A stretch of DNA of 64,000 nt, from contig NZ_FNYE01000018.1 of the NCBI RefSeq assembly GCF_900108945.1, forward strand, positions 62,001 through 126,000, written 5' to 3'. The DNA comes from Paraburkholderia diazotrophica. Lineage in GTDB: Bacteria > Pseudomonadota > Gammaproteobacteria > Burkholderiales > Burkholderiaceae. Shown piece by piece: positions 32,666-42,703 of the stretch. The position numbers were made by a program, and so were the translations under genes. Below the pieces are notes generated by a model, which saw nothing but the letters and a program-made list of their open reading frames with translations, was not told the DNA's origin and did no database searches. The stretch's first letter is position 1. Each line of letters starts with the position of its first letter.

Positions 32666-34245
32666 TCATGTGATCGCGACGGCACCGCTGCCCGCGCGTA
32701 TCGTCAATACAGCGCCGGGTTCGAGCACGAAGCGTCGTCCGCGTGCTGCGACTGCGACGCCCTGTGTGTTGTCGCGTGCGGCGCGAAGCGCAACGGCTTG
32801 CACGCTGCCTTCGAGCTGCAACTGCTGATGACGGAACATCAGCGACAGGCGCGTTCGCGGCAATGCGCGCGGCCATGCGGGATCGAACTGCAACACGCCA
32901 TCTTCGAAGTCGACGCCGCCATAGTGGCGCACAACCACATCGAGCGTCCCCGCGAGCGCGCCCAGATGCAATCCCTCGTGCGCGCTGCCTTCGAGCGGCG
33001 TGACATCGGTCGCCAGCGCATTGGAGAAGTACGCCCACGAACGCTCGGGCTGGCCGCGCGCGAGCGCGCCTGCGCACACCACCTGCGACAGACTCGATTC
33101 GTGCGTCATGCGGGCAAGGTAATAGTCGAGCGTGCGACGCGCGGCAGTTGCGTCGAACGCATAGCCCGCCTGCGCGAGCAACTCGCGCAACTTCGTCTCG
33201 CCCAGCAGATAGAACAGCATCACGACATCGGGCTGCTTCGAGACCTGCCATGCATTCACCGTATCGCCGGCACGTTCGAGCGACCAGTCCACGCGCGCGC
33301 CGTCATCGGCGAGTCCTTTCGGATCGGCGGTTCGCCGCAGGCGCGCGAAGCCTTCGAACTGTTCGATCACGCCATCTTCGACGAAAGGCACAGCCAGATT
33401 GCGCGCAACGCATCGCGCGACGTATGCACCGACACGATCTTGTCGATGCATACCGTCTCGCCCGCGCGCAGATGCACGGTACGACGCGTGAAGCAGGCCG
33501 CGCCCTCTTTCCATTCGACGCGCGGGCCGATCTCCTCACTCGCGCACTGCACATCCACACGCGATCCGATTGCGATGCTCACCTGCGCGCCCGACAACCT
33601 CGCGCTCGTCAGCAGCACGCCATCGGGTTGTATCGCATGCATCACGTCGACGATGTGGCGGCCATCGAACGCGCGCTGCCTTTCGACGATCGCATTGCGC
33701 ACATCGCCGTCCGTGCCGTCGGCGATATCGAGCGGCCCTGACCAGTCGCAGGCCGTGACGTGCCAGCGGATCACGAACACGGACGGATGCGCCGCGCTGA
33801 CAAAACGCGATTCGACGATCCGCGTCGTGCTGTCCGCGATGCGTAGCAGCAGCGTGCGCGTTGCTTGCGCCGTCTCCATGTCGAGCGCATGCGTGTAGCG
33901 AACGAGCTGCGCCGTATGCGTCCCGAGCCACGGCTCGCCGCCGCGCCGTACCGCAAGCACCGTCGCATCCGGCAAGCGCGGCAGGAATGCCGCGCGCAAG
34001 GTCTCGCCGTTCGCGCATGCTGTCACCGGGTTGTAAAGCCCCGCGCGATAGATGCCGGGATAGTGCGCGTGCGCTTCGTCGGGCGGGTAGTTTGTCGGGT
34101 ACGCGGACGTACGCGCGAGGCGCTGTTCCGGCACGCCTGCACGCACGAACAGCACGCCATTGCCGAGACCGAGCAGCGACTCGCGGCGCCGCTCGTCGCG
34201 CGGATCGTAGGCATCGAAACGCAACGGATGCGTGTCTGGATTCAT
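32666..34245 (-). pseudogene. GH65 glycoside phosphorylase/hydrolase gene with an internal deletion
   Basis: Two collinear fragments of a kojibiose/maltose/trehalose phosphorylase-type protein lie in different frames. The N-terminal part (34245 down to about 33400, some 282 residues) is the GH65 beta-sandwich ('RRRESLLGLGNGVLFVRAGV', 'HYPGIYRAGLYN'). The C-terminal part (about 33400 to 32666, some 244 residues) carries 'VEDGVIEQFEGF' and the phosphate-site-like 'VSKQPDVVMLFYLL'. GH65 enzymes are about 750-790 residues. The missing block of roughly 230-250 residues is the middle of the (alpha/alpha)6 barrel, where the catalytic Glu lies. The frames join near 33400 in a GCGCGCAAT context. The gene is therefore dead unless the join is a sequencing error, which could not explain the missing length. 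Confidence 0.82.
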
Positions 34246-34563
34246 GAGCGGTCGGTGAGCAATCAGCGAACCCGCCGCATTGCCCATGTCGTCGATTGAA
34301 AATTTTTCCCACGCCGGCGCGTGGAAAATCAAGCGTCACCGATGAAGACCCGATGCCCTAAAACGTGCCATCATCGATCGCACCGGCATGCGTCCCTTGC
34401 TTCATTGCGTATGATCGCGCCTGTGATCCGCGATGCGTGCGAGCCGGGCGCGCAAGATGCTAGATCGTGAGGTTGCAGATCAGATTTCTCGCGCGCATGT
34501 TTTGCGCATACCGGCGCAACATGCATTTCGTATCGGCACGCTGACGATCCGGAGGGACACAGC
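34246..34563. other. Intergenic region upstream of the quinoprotein dehydrogenase
   Basis: 318 bases between the divergent GH65 relic and the dehydrogenase gene. The end closest to 34564 has a good ribosome-binding site, GGAGGGACACAGC. I see no gene and no clear operator. Confidence 0.35.
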
Positions 34564-37020
34564 ATGAACGACGAAAAGAAAACGGACGCGTCCCGGGCTT
34601 CTTCGAGCGACGTGTCAAAGCCCAGGTCCCCCTTGAACATCGCAAGCTGGCTGAGCGTGCTCTTTGCCGCGCTGTCGGGGCTGTATCTGCTCGCGGGCGG
34701 AGCGTGGCTCGTCGCGATCGGCGGGTCGCCTTATTACGTGGTTGCCGGAATCGTGCTGCTCGTGGTCGCGTGGCTTGCGTATTGGCGCAATGGGCTCGCG
34801 CTGCTGCTCTACGCACTGCTGCTGATCGGCACGCTCGCGTGGGCCATCGCCGAATCGGGCTTCGACTTCTGGGCGCTCGTGCCGCGCACCGACATCCTCG
34901 TGCTGTTCGGCCTGTGGCTGTTGCTGACGTTAGTCTTTCATGCGTTCCGCACGTCCGCGCGATCCGGCGCGCTCGCGCTCGTCGCATGCCTGATCATCAC
35001 GGGCATCGCGCTCGCGTATGCCGCGTTCAACGATCCGCAACAGATCAACGGCACTATCGCGACGAATGCGGCGACGAATGCGGCGGCGCCCGCGCAAACC
35101 GCGCCCGCGCAAACGGACGTCCCGCGCGAGGACTGGACGGCGTATGGCCGCACGCAGACAGGCACCCGTTATTCGCCGCTCACGCAGATCGATCAGCACA
35201 ACGTGAAGGATCTGCAAGTCGCGTGGACATTCGAAACAGGCGACAAGAAAGGCCCGAACGATCCCGTCGAAATCACGAACGAAGTAACGCCGATCAAGGC
35301 CGGCGACATGCTGTATCTATGCTCGCCGCACCAGATCCTGTTCGCACTCGATGCCGCAACGGGCAAGGAGAAGTGGCGCTTCGATCCGGGCCTGAAGCCC
35401 GACCCGAGCTTCCAGCATGTGACCTGTCGCGGCGTGTCGTATCACGAGACGGCGGCAGCCGCCAGCAGCGGCGCCACGCCGGGCGCACAGCCCGCCTGCG
35501 CGCGGCGCGTGATCCTGCCCGTCAACAACGGCCATCTGTTCGAGCTGGATGCGATAACGGGCCAGCGCTGCGCCGGCTTCGGCAACAACGGCGACCTCGA
35601 TCTCCAGCATCTTCAGCCCGTCACCACATCGGGCCAGTACGAACCGACATCGCCGCCCATCGTCACGGACAAGATCATCGTCGTCGCGGGGTCTGTGACC
35701 GACAACTATTCGACGCGCGAACCCTCGGGCGTGATACGCGGCTTCGACGTCGAGACGGGCAAGCTCGCGTGGGCCTTCGATCCCGGCTCCAAAACGCCGA
35801 ACGAGATTCCCGACGACCAGCACAGCTTCACGCACAACTCGCCGAACTCATGGGCGCCTTCCGCCTACGACGCAAAGCTCGATCTCGTCTATCTGCCGAT
35901 GGGCGTGACGACGCCCGACATCTGGGGCGGCGACCGCACGCCCGACAACGAGCGCTACGCCAGCGGACTGCTGGCGCTGCATGCATCGACGGGCAAACTC
36001 GCGTGGTTCTATCAGACGGTCCATCACGATCTGTGGGACATGGACGTGCCCGCGCAGCCGACGCTCGCTGATGTCGCCGATAGCAGCGGCAATGTCGTGC
36101 CCGCGATCTACGTGCCGGCGAAGACGGGCAACATCTTCGTGCTCGATCGCCGCACGGGCAAGCTGATCGTGCCCGCGCCGGAGCAGCCCGTGCCGCAAGG
36201 TGCCGCGAAAGGCGACCATGTTTCGCCGACACAGCCGTTCTCGCAACTGACCTTCCGTCCGACAAAGAATCTCACAGGCGCCGACATGTGGGGCGCAACG
36301 ATGTACGACCAGCTCGCGTGCCGCGTGATGTTTCATCGGCTGCGCTATGAAGGCACGTTCACGCCGCCGTCGGAGCAGGGAACGCTGGTGTTCCCCGGCA
36401 ATCTCGGCATGTTCGAATGGGGCGGGCTCGCCGTCGATACGGACCGGCAGATCGCGATCGCGAATCCGATCGCGTTGCCGTTCGTCTCACGGCTGATGCC
36501 GCGCGGCCCCGGCAACCCGATCGAGCCGGCGGAGGCCGGTCCCGCCGGCACGGGCACCGAGGTCGGCATCCAGCCTCAATACGGCACGCCGTTCGGCGTG
36601 ACGCTGAACCCGTTCCTGTCGCCCGTCGGACTGCCGTGCAAGCAGCCCGCGTGGGGCTACGTCGCGGCGCTCGATCTCAAGACGAATCAGATCGTGTGGA
36701 AGAAGCGCATCGGCACGGTGCGCGACAGCGCGCCTGTTCCGTTGCCGTTCAAGATGGGCATGCCGATGCTCGGCGGCCCGATCACGACGGCGGGCCATGT
36801 GTTCTTCATAGGCGCGACGGCCGACAACTATCTGCGCGCGTTCAGCACGGACACGGGCGAAGAGCTATGGCGCGCGCGATTGCCCGCGGGCGGACAGGCC
36901 ACGCCGATGACCTACGAGATGAACGGCAAGCAGTACGTGGTCATCGCCGCGGGAGGGCATGGATCGTTCGGCACGAAGCTCGGCGACTATGTGATCGCGT
37001 ATGCGCTGCCCAACAAGTGA
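34564..37020 (+). CDS. gcd: Membrane-bound PQQ-dependent dehydrogenase, glucose/quinate/shikimate type
   Basis: An 818-residue quinoprotein. The N-terminal 165 residues hold about five transmembrane helices that anchor it and pass electrons to ubiquinone ('WLSVLFAALSGLYLLAGGAW'). The rest is the periplasmic eight-bladed PQQ propeller, starting at 'DWTAYGRTQTGTRYSPLTQI', with repeated tryptophan-docking motifs ('LAWFYQTVHHDLWDMDVPAQ', 'ADMWGATMYDQLACRVMFHR', 'GHVFFIGATADNYLRAF'). It oxidises glucose or a related polyol/cyclitol in the periplasm. Length and order match Gcd; quinate dehydrogenase is the main alternative. No pqq genes are in the window. GGAGG lies 10 bases before the ATG. Confidence 0.9.
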   Translation: MNDEKKTDASRASSSDVSKPRSPLNIASWLSVLFAALSGLYLLAGGAWLVAIGGSPYYVVAGIVLLVVAWLAYWRNGLALLLYALLLIGTLAWAIAESGFDFWALVPRTDILVLFGLWLLLTLVFHAFRTSARSGALALVACLIITGIALAYAAFNDPQQINGTIATNAATNAAAPAQTAPAQTDVPREDWTAYGRTQTGTRYSPLTQIDQHNVKDLQVAWTFETGDKKGPNDPVEITNEVTPIKAGDMLYLCSPHQILFALDAATGKEKWRFDPGLKPDPSFQHVTCRGVSYHETAAAASSGATPGAQPACARRVILPVNNGHLFELDAITGQRCAGFGNNGDLDLQHLQPVTTSGQYEPTSPPIVTDKIIVVAGSVTDNYSTREPSGVIRGFDVETGKLAWAFDPGSKTPNEIPDDQHSFTHNSPNSWAPSAYDAKLDLVYLPMGVTTPDIWGGDRTPDNERYASGLLALHASTGKLAWFYQTVHHDLWDMDVPAQPTLADVADSSGNVVPAIYVPAKTGNIFVLDRRTGKLIVPAPEQPVPQGAAKGDHVSPTQPFSQLTFRPTKNLTGADMWGATMYDQLACRVMFHRLRYEGTFTPPSEQGTLVFPGNLGMFEWGGLAVDTDRQIAIANPIALPFVSRLMPRGPGNPIEPAEAGPAGTGTEVGIQPQYGTPFGVTLNPFLSPVGLPCKQPAWGYVAALDLKTNQIVWKKRIGTVRDSAPVPLPFKMGMPMLGGPITTAGHVFFIGATADNYLRAFSTDTGEELWRARLPAGGQATPMTYEMNGKQYVVIAAGGHGSFGTKLGDYVIAYALPNK

Positions 37021-37051
37021 CGAGCGTTCGTAAGCGTAAGCGGTAAGTGGA

Positions 37052-37091
37052 CGTTAGCGGGCTTCATAGCTCGGGAGGAGGCCCGCTAACG
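37052..37091. terminator. Long hairpin between convergent genes
   Basis: cgttagcgggc (37052-37062) pairs perfectly with gcccgctaacg (37081-37091) across an 18-base loop. It lies between the ends of the convergent dehydrogenase genes and probably serves both, though no strong T-run follows on either strand. Confidence 0.55.
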
Positions 37092-37137
37092 CCGCTAACG
37101 CCGCAATCGACATTGCACCGATAACGCTCCATGCCGC

Positions 37138-38343
37138 TCAGGGCTCCAGCTTGACCTTGATCCAGCCTGGCTCGCGCTTGTCGAAGGCCTGGTACGCTTC
37201 GATCGCATTCGTGATCGGCTCGCGGTGCGTGAGGATCGACGCCGGATCGAACGAGCCGTTCGCTACGAGCTCGACCAGCCGCGGTACGATCGAGCGATGG
37301 TTGCAGTTGCCCATCTTCACGGACAGATTGCGGTTCATCGCCTCGCCGATCGGGAAGAAGCGATCGTTCATCGGATATACGCCGATCACCGATACCGTGC
37401 CCGCCTTCGCGACCGCCTTCACCGCCCACTGCAACACTTGCGATGGACCGCTGCCGGGTTTCCATTGGCCGTCCTGCACGTTCTGCTCGGGCGCGATCTC
37501 GCTGAGCTCTTCGTCGAACTTGCCCTTGCCCGTCTGCGCATTTGCGGCGGGCCCCTGTTCCGCGCGCTGCGCATCGACGCCCACTGCATCGATCACGCGA
37601 TCGACGCCGATGCCGCCCGTCAGTTCGAGGATCGTCTGCACGGGATCGTCCTCGTCGAAGTTGACGACCTCGGCACCCTGAGCGCGCGCCATGTCGAGAC
37701 GCGAAGGCACGCGATCGACGGCGATCACGCGGCCCGCGCCCATCAGCTTCGCACTCGCGATCGCAAACTGGCCGACAGGTCCCGCGCCGAATACGGCAAC
37801 CGTATCGCCGAGCTTGATCTCCGCGAGTTGCGCGCCGAAATAGCCGGTCGGAAAGATATCGGACATCAGGATCGCGCGATCGTCGTCGACGTTGTCCGGC
37901 AGCCGAAGCAGGCTCGCGTTCGCGAGCGGCGTGCGCGCGTATTGCGCCTGCAAGCCGTTGAACGGTCCCGACGTTTTCGGGCCGCCATAGAAGGCCGTGC
38001 CCGCGAGCGGCCCGTTCGGATTCGCCGTGTCGCATTGCGCCGTATAGCCCGCGCGGCAGTACACGCAGTAGCCGCACGAGATGGTCGACGGCACGAGCAC
38101 GCGATCCCCCGCGCGCAGATTGCGCACGTTGCGCCCCACTTCCTCGACCATGCCGACGGCCTCGTGCCCGAGTATCGTCCCCGGCTGCATACCCGGCATC
38201 GTGCCGCGCACCATGTGCAGATCGGTGCCGCATATCGCGCTCGATGTCACCCGCACGACGGCATCCGTCGGCTGCTCGATGACGGGATCGGGAACGGTGT
38301 CGAGCCGGATGTCGCCGACACCGTGAAATACGACTGCTCTCAT
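37138..38343 (-). CDS. Zinc-dependent alcohol dehydrogenase (FDH-like)
   Basis: A 401-residue medium-chain dehydrogenase. The catalytic zinc site is in 'SSAICGTDLHMVRGTMPGMQ' and 'GTILGHEAVGMV'. The structural-zinc cysteines are in 'CGYCVYCRAGYTAQC'. The NAD-binding fold is 'VFGAGPVGQFAIASAKLMGA' followed by 'VDRVPSRLDMA'. The long insert and C-terminus place it near glutathione-independent formaldehyde dehydrogenases, but the substrate cannot be fixed from sequence. The ATG at 38343 follows AAGGGAG; the open frame upstream of it is not coding-like. It is convergent with the quinoprotein gene. Confidence 0.9.
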   Translation of the reverse strand: MRAVVFHGVGDIRLDTVPDPVIEQPTDAVVRVTSSAICGTDLHMVRGTMPGMQPGTILGHEAVGMVEEVGRNVRNLRAGDRVLVPSTISCGYCVYCRAGYTAQCDTANPNGPLAGTAFYGGPKTSGPFNGLQAQYARTPLANASLLRLPDNVDDDRAILMSDIFPTGYFGAQLAEIKLGDTVAVFGAGPVGQFAIASAKLMGAGRVIAVDRVPSRLDMARAQGAEVVNFDEDDPVQTILELTGGIGVDRVIDAVGVDAQRAEQGPAANAQTGKGKFDEELSEIAPEQNVQDGQWKPGSGPSQVLQWAVKAVAKAGTVSVIGVYPMNDRFFPIGEAMNRNLSVKMGNCNHRSIVPRLVELVANGSFDPASILTHREPITNAIEAYQAFDKREPGWIKVKLEP

Positions 38344-38568
38344 GTTGCACACTCCCTTTGGTGAACTTGAAGCGAAACGCTGAATCGAAGCGCGCCGCGC
38401 TGGACGCGGGCACCTGTGCGAATCACGCGCATGTGGCGCGCATGTCCCATTCCCGCGCCGATGTGTCGTTCGAATTTCGCGTTCCGTCGCGTTCCGTAGC
38501 GTTCCGGTATCGGGCCCGCGCCTTGCGGCGTGTCCCGACATCTCCTGTCTGCACTGAGGTACTGCATC

Positions 38569-39525
38569 GTGGCCACCGTTGTGAGTATCGGCAGCATCAA
38601 TCTCGACCTCCAGATGCGCATCGACGAGCCGCCTGGCGCGGAGACCGTTCGCGCTCACAATTTCTCGCGGCTATCGGGCGGCAAGGCGGCGAACCGTGCG
38701 TACCTCGCGCGCCTGCTCGAACACCAAGCGACGCTGATCGGCATGGTCGGCAGCGACGACTTCGGCAACGAAGTACTTGCGCCGCTCAGCGGCATCGGCG
38801 TCGACGTGAATGGCGTCGGCGTGGCGCAAGGTGTCGCGACGGCGGTGGCGATCATCGTAGTGCCGCCCGACGGCAAAAAGCGCATCGTGTTCGCGTCGAA
38901 TGCGAACGAGGTCTGGAGCGAAAGCGATATCGGGCTTGCGATCCGCGCGCTCGCATCGGCGCCACGCGATGCCGTCGTCGCGATGGATTGCGAAATCGCC
39001 GCACATGCATGCGCCGCGTTGCTCGATGCCGCCATCGAGCGAGGCGCGCGCGTCGTGCTCGACCCGGCGCCGCCGGCCCATGCGCTCGATGAATCGGTGC
39101 GGCGTCTGTGGTCCGGCGTGTACGCATTCACGCCCAACGAAGAAGAAGCGGCCGCGCTGACGGGCATACGCATCGATTCCGAAGAGGACGTCGTGCGCGC
39201 GGCTCGCTGCCTTCACGATCGCGGCGTCGCGCTCGCGGTCGTGAAGCGCAGCGATGGCGGCTGCATCGCCGTATCGGATGACGGCGTGATCGCCGTACGC
39301 GTCGGCAAGGTGGATGTCGTCGACTCGACGGGCGCAGGCGATGCGTTCACGGGCGCGCTGGCTGTAGCACTCGCAGAACAGCGTCCACTCGACGCCGCGC
39401 TGCGCTTTGCGACTGCCGCTGCGAATCTCGCCGTCACGCGATGGGGCTCGCAACCGGCCTACGGACGGCGCGACGAGATCGAAGCATGGTCTGCGAAGCT
39501 GACCACGGAAAGAATCGATGGTTGA
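38569..39525 (+). CDS. PfkB-family sugar kinase (ribokinase-like)
   Basis: A 318-residue carbohydrate kinase that phosphorylates a sugar or nucleoside with ATP. The N-terminal motif is 'VVSIGSINLDLQMRI' with 'LSGGKAANRAYLARL' (GGKAAN for the GGKGAN of ribokinase). The catalytic anion-hole motif is intact in 'DSTGAGDAFTGALAVAL'. The GTG start at 38569 is chosen because GAGGT lies 9 bases upstream and the family N-terminus then begins correctly. Lack of a sugar transporter or regulator nearby leaves the substrate open. Confidence 0.87.
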   Translation: MATVVSIGSINLDLQMRIDEPPGAETVRAHNFSRLSGGKAANRAYLARLLEHQATLIGMVGSDDFGNEVLAPLSGIGVDVNGVGVAQGVATAVAIIVVPPDGKKRIVFASNANEVWSESDIGLAIRALASAPRDAVVAMDCEIAAHACAALLDAAIERGARVVLDPAPPAHALDESVRRLWSGVYAFTPNEEEAAALTGIRIDSEEDVVRAARCLHDRGVALAVVKRSDGGCIAVSDDGVIAVRVGKVDVVDSTGAGDAFTGALAVALAEQRPLDAALRFATAAANLAVTRWGSQPAYGRRDEIEAWSAKLTTERIDG

Positions 39526-39824
39526 TGCCTGAGGTCGATGCCTGAGGTTGATGTCCGAGCGCATTGCCGCGCTGCATGTCTGGCCTGTCTATCCTGTCCT
39601 TTCCCGCCGCGCCTCACATGCCGCAAGAATTCATCCGCGTCTAACCCAGTATTGACGGGCATGTCCGAAAGGTACGGCTTTCGGACATACCGCGCCTCTC
39701 CGCAATCACTTTTTGCGCGACTAGAATCCGTTTGACAATTGAGGGCGCGTAGCCGCGATCGACAAGCAGTGCCGGGTGATCGCGGCGCAATGACGCCAGG
39801 ACGCAAGAACAGAGGTGTGACCCG

Positions 39825-40004
39825 ATGACGAGCATTCGTGATTTGCCGCTGCCAGTGGATACGGACGAACCGCCGGCGCGGCGCATTCTTCCTTATGTGC
39901 TCGTTCACGTGCTCGAACGGCTGGGCGAGCGCGACGAGTTTCCGCAAGAGTACGTGCCGTATCTTCTCGTGGCTGTCGAGCGCATCAAGAACAGCCATTC
40001 GTGA
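39825..40004 (+). CDS. Small 59-residue hypothetical protein
   Basis: An open frame MTSIRDLPLP... to a TGA at 40002. It has no known domain. Residues 20-55 form a probable helical pair ('RRILPYVLVHVLERLGERDE', 'YVPYLLVAVERIK'). AGAGGTGTGACCCG upstream of the ATG is a fair ribosome-binding site. It lies 49 bases before the DUF1488 gene on the same strand, so they may be co-transcribed. The 299-base gap before it (39526-39824) contains TTGACAATTGAG near 39733, a candidate -35 region. Confidence 0.5.
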   Translation: MTSIRDLPLPVDTDEPPARRILPYVLVHVLERLGERDEFPQEYVPYLLVAVERIKNSHS

Positions 40005-40053
40005 AGCCGATACTCAACAAGAAAACGCGCGTGAACAAACGCGCGAACCTCCG

Positions 40054-40323
40054 ATGGAAACACTCGATCTCGAACCGCAGGTGCTCGCGAACGGCCGTGG
40101 CGTGACGTTCGGCCTCGTGCATCAGAAGAGCACCGTCGAATGCGTAATCAGCATCGCTGCGCTCGAATCCTGGTTCTGGCTCGAGCCGAAGGCGAGCGAC
40201 GCACGTGTGCTGAAGACCTTCCGCGACGGCTATGGCCGCATCCGCGCCATCGCGGAGCGCAAGCTTCTCGCGCATCGGGCCGCGCATATCGAACTGACGC
40301 CGGACGATTTCGCGCGTCGTTGA
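40054..40323 (+). CDS. DUF1488 family protein
   Basis: An 89-residue protein of the DUF1488 family, common in Burkholderia-group genomes and of unknown function. Typical segments are 'NGRGVTFGLVHQKSTVECVI' and 'RIRAIAERKLLAHRAAHIEL'. It is cytosolic, with no signal peptide or membrane helix. The ATG at 40054 starts the family-like part; the ribosome-binding site is weak, which suits translation after the small gene just upstream. Confidence 0.7.
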   Translation: METLDLEPQVLANGRGVTFGLVHQKSTVECVISIAALESWFWLEPKASDARVLKTFRDGYGRIRAIAERKLLAHRAAHIELTPDDFARR

Positions 40324-40375
40324 GCGCAACGACGAACGCAGCCGTTACGCGGCATAGCCCGCCGCGCCGCCCGTA

Positions 40376-41557
40376 TCAACTGCTCGATCGTTGCCGATGC
40401 GCCGTTTCACCCGCTGATTGCCGTCCCGTCTGCAACATCAGCGATCCGCATCCGAGCAGCAGTCCGACCGCGCATACGCCCGGCCATTGCCATACGCTCC
40501 ACGCCCAGACGCCCAACGACGAGCCGAGCGCGCCGCCCGCAAAGCGAATCGCCATATAGAGCGTATTGATGCGGCTGCTGGCTTCGCTTCTGATGCTCAT
40601 GTTGCGCGCCATGTTCGCGACATGTCCGCTCTGCAATCCCAGGTCGAGAACGATCACGCCGGCGACGAGCCCCGCGATGGTCGAACCCGTCAGCGCGAGA
40701 ATCGCGAACGCCGCGACGAAGACTGCGCCGCTGGCCAGCACGACAAGACGCGGATTGCGCGTGTCGATCAGCTTGCCGGCGCTCGTCGATGCGAGCGCGC
40801 CCGCTACGCCGACGAGTCCGAACAGCCCCGCCACCTCGCTTCCGTAGCGCGCATCCATGCTGTGCAAGTGGAACGCCAGCGTTGCCCAGAACGCGCTGAA
40901 CGCAGCGAACTGAAGCGCCGCGATGGCCGACGTTTGACGCACCAGCGGCTCTTCGCGAAGGAGCGTCCACAGCGAGCCCATCAGGTCGCGATAGGTGCCC
41001 GTGTAGCTCGGCTGGCCGCGCGGCAGCATGCGCGACAGCACGACGGCTGTCACGAGCATCGCAGCCGCCGCGAGCCAATAGACGGCGCGCCAGCCGAAGT
41101 GCGCGGCGATCGTTCCGGAAATCGAGCGCGACACGAGGATGCCGCACAACAACCCGAACATCACGATGCCGACGGCTTCGCCGCGCTGCTGAGGCCCTGC
41201 CAGTTGCGCCGCGAAGGGCGTGAGCAACTGCGGCGCGACGCTCGCGAGGCCGGTCACGAAGCTCGCGGCCACGAGCCAGTTCAGCGTCGGAGACAGCGCG
41301 ACGGCAACCAGCGCGAGGCTCGCAATGCACAGCAACGTGCGCAGCATCGAGCGGCGCTCAAGCTTGTCGCCGAGCGGCACGAAGAGCAGCAGGCCGAGCG
41401 CATAACCCGTCTGCGCGGCCACCGACACCGCTCCCGCCTGCCGCTCGCTCGCATGAAACGCCAGCGCGAATTCGGCCAGCAACGGCTGGTTGTAGTAGTT
41501 GTTCGCGACCACGATGCCGGCCGCGGCTGCCATCAGCCAGTAGATCGAACGTTTCAT
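40376..41557 (-). CDS. MFS transporter divergent from a LysR regulator
   Basis: A 393-residue major facilitator with twelve hydrophobic segments. The N-terminal 'VANNYYNQPLLAEFALAFHA' and loop motif 'FVPLGDKLERRSML' are characteristic of drug or metabolite efflux-type MFS proteins. The substrate is unknown. The ATG at 41557 follows CGGAGCACAAGG; the frame continues upstream without transporter features. It is divergent from the LysR gene at 41740, a common regulator-target arrangement. Confidence 0.88.
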   Translation of the reverse strand: MKRSIYWLMAAAAGIVVANNYYNQPLLAEFALAFHASERQAGAVSVAAQTGYALGLLLFVPLGDKLERRSMLRTLLCIASLALVAVALSPTLNWLVAASFVTGLASVAPQLLTPFAAQLAGPQQRGEAVGIVMFGLLCGILVSRSISGTIAAHFGWRAVYWLAAAAMLVTAVVLSRMLPRGQPSYTGTYRDLMGSLWTLLREEPLVRQTSAIAALQFAAFSAFWATLAFHLHSMDARYGSEVAGLFGLVGVAGALASTSAGKLIDTRNPRLVVLASGAVFVAAFAILALTGSTIAGLVAGVIVLDLGLQSGHVANMARNMSIRSEASSRINTLYMAIRFAGGALGSSLGVWAWSVWQWPGVCAVGLLLGCGSLMLQTGRQSAGETAHRQRSSS

Positions 41558-41739
41558 CCTTGTGCTCCGAAGCTTTGACGCAGACCGACGCATGAACCCA
41601 TCGGCGGCCTCGATCCCATCGACGACAACGCGCGGCATCGGCTCTTGCCGTCTAACGCAACGAATGTAGACTATTCCGGAAATCGCCGGTATCCACGCCG
41701 ACCGGCAAGCACCCTTGCGAAATCCGGAAGGCTCGAATC

Positions 41740-42627
41740 ATGGACCGCTTTGAAGCAATGAACGTCTACGTGCGGGTCGTGGAGGCGGGAAGCCTGTCCG
41801 CCGCTGCGCGCGCGATCCCGATGTCGCTGACCTCGGTCAGCAGGCACATCTCGGCGCTGGAAGAGCAGTTCGGCGCGCAGTTGCTCCGGCGCACCACGCG
41901 CAATCTCGCGATGACGGACGAAGGACGCATTCTGTACGACCGCGCCAAGGCGATACTCGGCGAGATCGAGGAGCTCGGCAGTGCGCTGTCGGCGGGCCGC
42001 GGCAAGCTGTCCGGGCGTCTACGGATCAGCGCGCCGACTCTGCTTGGCCGGCTCGTGATCGCGCCGCTGCTGCCGCGCTTTCTTGCGCTACATCCGGAAG
42101 TCGCCGTCGATCTCATGCTCGTCGACCGTGTCGTCAATCTCGTCGAAGAGGGCCTGCACCTCGCCGTGCGCGTGGGCCGCCTGCCGGATTCGAGTCTGGT
42201 TGCGCGCAAGCTCGATGACATTCAGATGGTCGTCTGCGCGGCGCCCGCATATCTCGTGCGGCGCGGCACGCCTCGCACGCCCGATGATCTGCGCAAGCAC
42301 GATTGCCTCGTTTTCTCGGACGCGCCCGGCCCGGTCGACTGGCGCTTCCAGTCGGGTGCGACGCGCTCGCGCATCGGCGTGACGGGGCGTCTGTGGATGA
42401 ATAGCCTCGATGCGCTGGTGTCGGCGTCGATCGAAGGCGCAGGCATCGTGCGTGCGCCCGGATGGCAGGTCGCGGCGCATATCGAGGCAGGACGCCTGCG
42501 GTCCGTGCTCGACAGGTACGCGCCGCCCGCGACGCCCGTCCACGTGCTGTTCGAACGCGCGAAGCTGTCATCGCCGAAAATCCGCACGTTCGTCGATTAC
42601 CTCGTCGAACAATGGCCCGGTCGCTGA
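41740..42627 (+). CDS. LysR-family regulator
   Basis: A 295-residue LysR-type regulator of the DsdC/AaeR-like 'MDRFEAMNVYVRVVEAGSLS' subgroup. The HTH is 'AAARAIPMSLTSVSRHISAL', and the effector domain contains 'DLMLVDRVVNLVEEGLHLAV' and 'GAGIVRAPGWQV'. GGAAGG precedes the ATG. Divergent orientation suggests it controls the MFS gene at 40376; the spacer contains ttccggaa near 41676 as a possible operator core. Confidence 0.9.
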   Translation: MDRFEAMNVYVRVVEAGSLSAAARAIPMSLTSVSRHISALEEQFGAQLLRRTTRNLAMTDEGRILYDRAKAILGEIEELGSALSAGRGKLSGRLRISAPTLLGRLVIAPLLPRFLALHPEVAVDLMLVDRVVNLVEEGLHLAVRVGRLPDSSLVARKLDDIQMVVCAAPAYLVRRGTPRTPDDLRKHDCLVFSDAPGPVDWRFQSGATRSRIGVTGRLWMNSLDALVSASIEGAGIVRAPGWQVAAHIEAGRLRSVLDRYAPPATPVHVLFERAKLSSPKIRTFVDYLVEQWPGR

Positions 42628-42703
42628 CAGACTTCGCGCATTTACTTCTAAAACACGTGGCGCCGCGCGGCGACCGCACCGTCGCCGCGCGCACGCCATG
42701 CGC

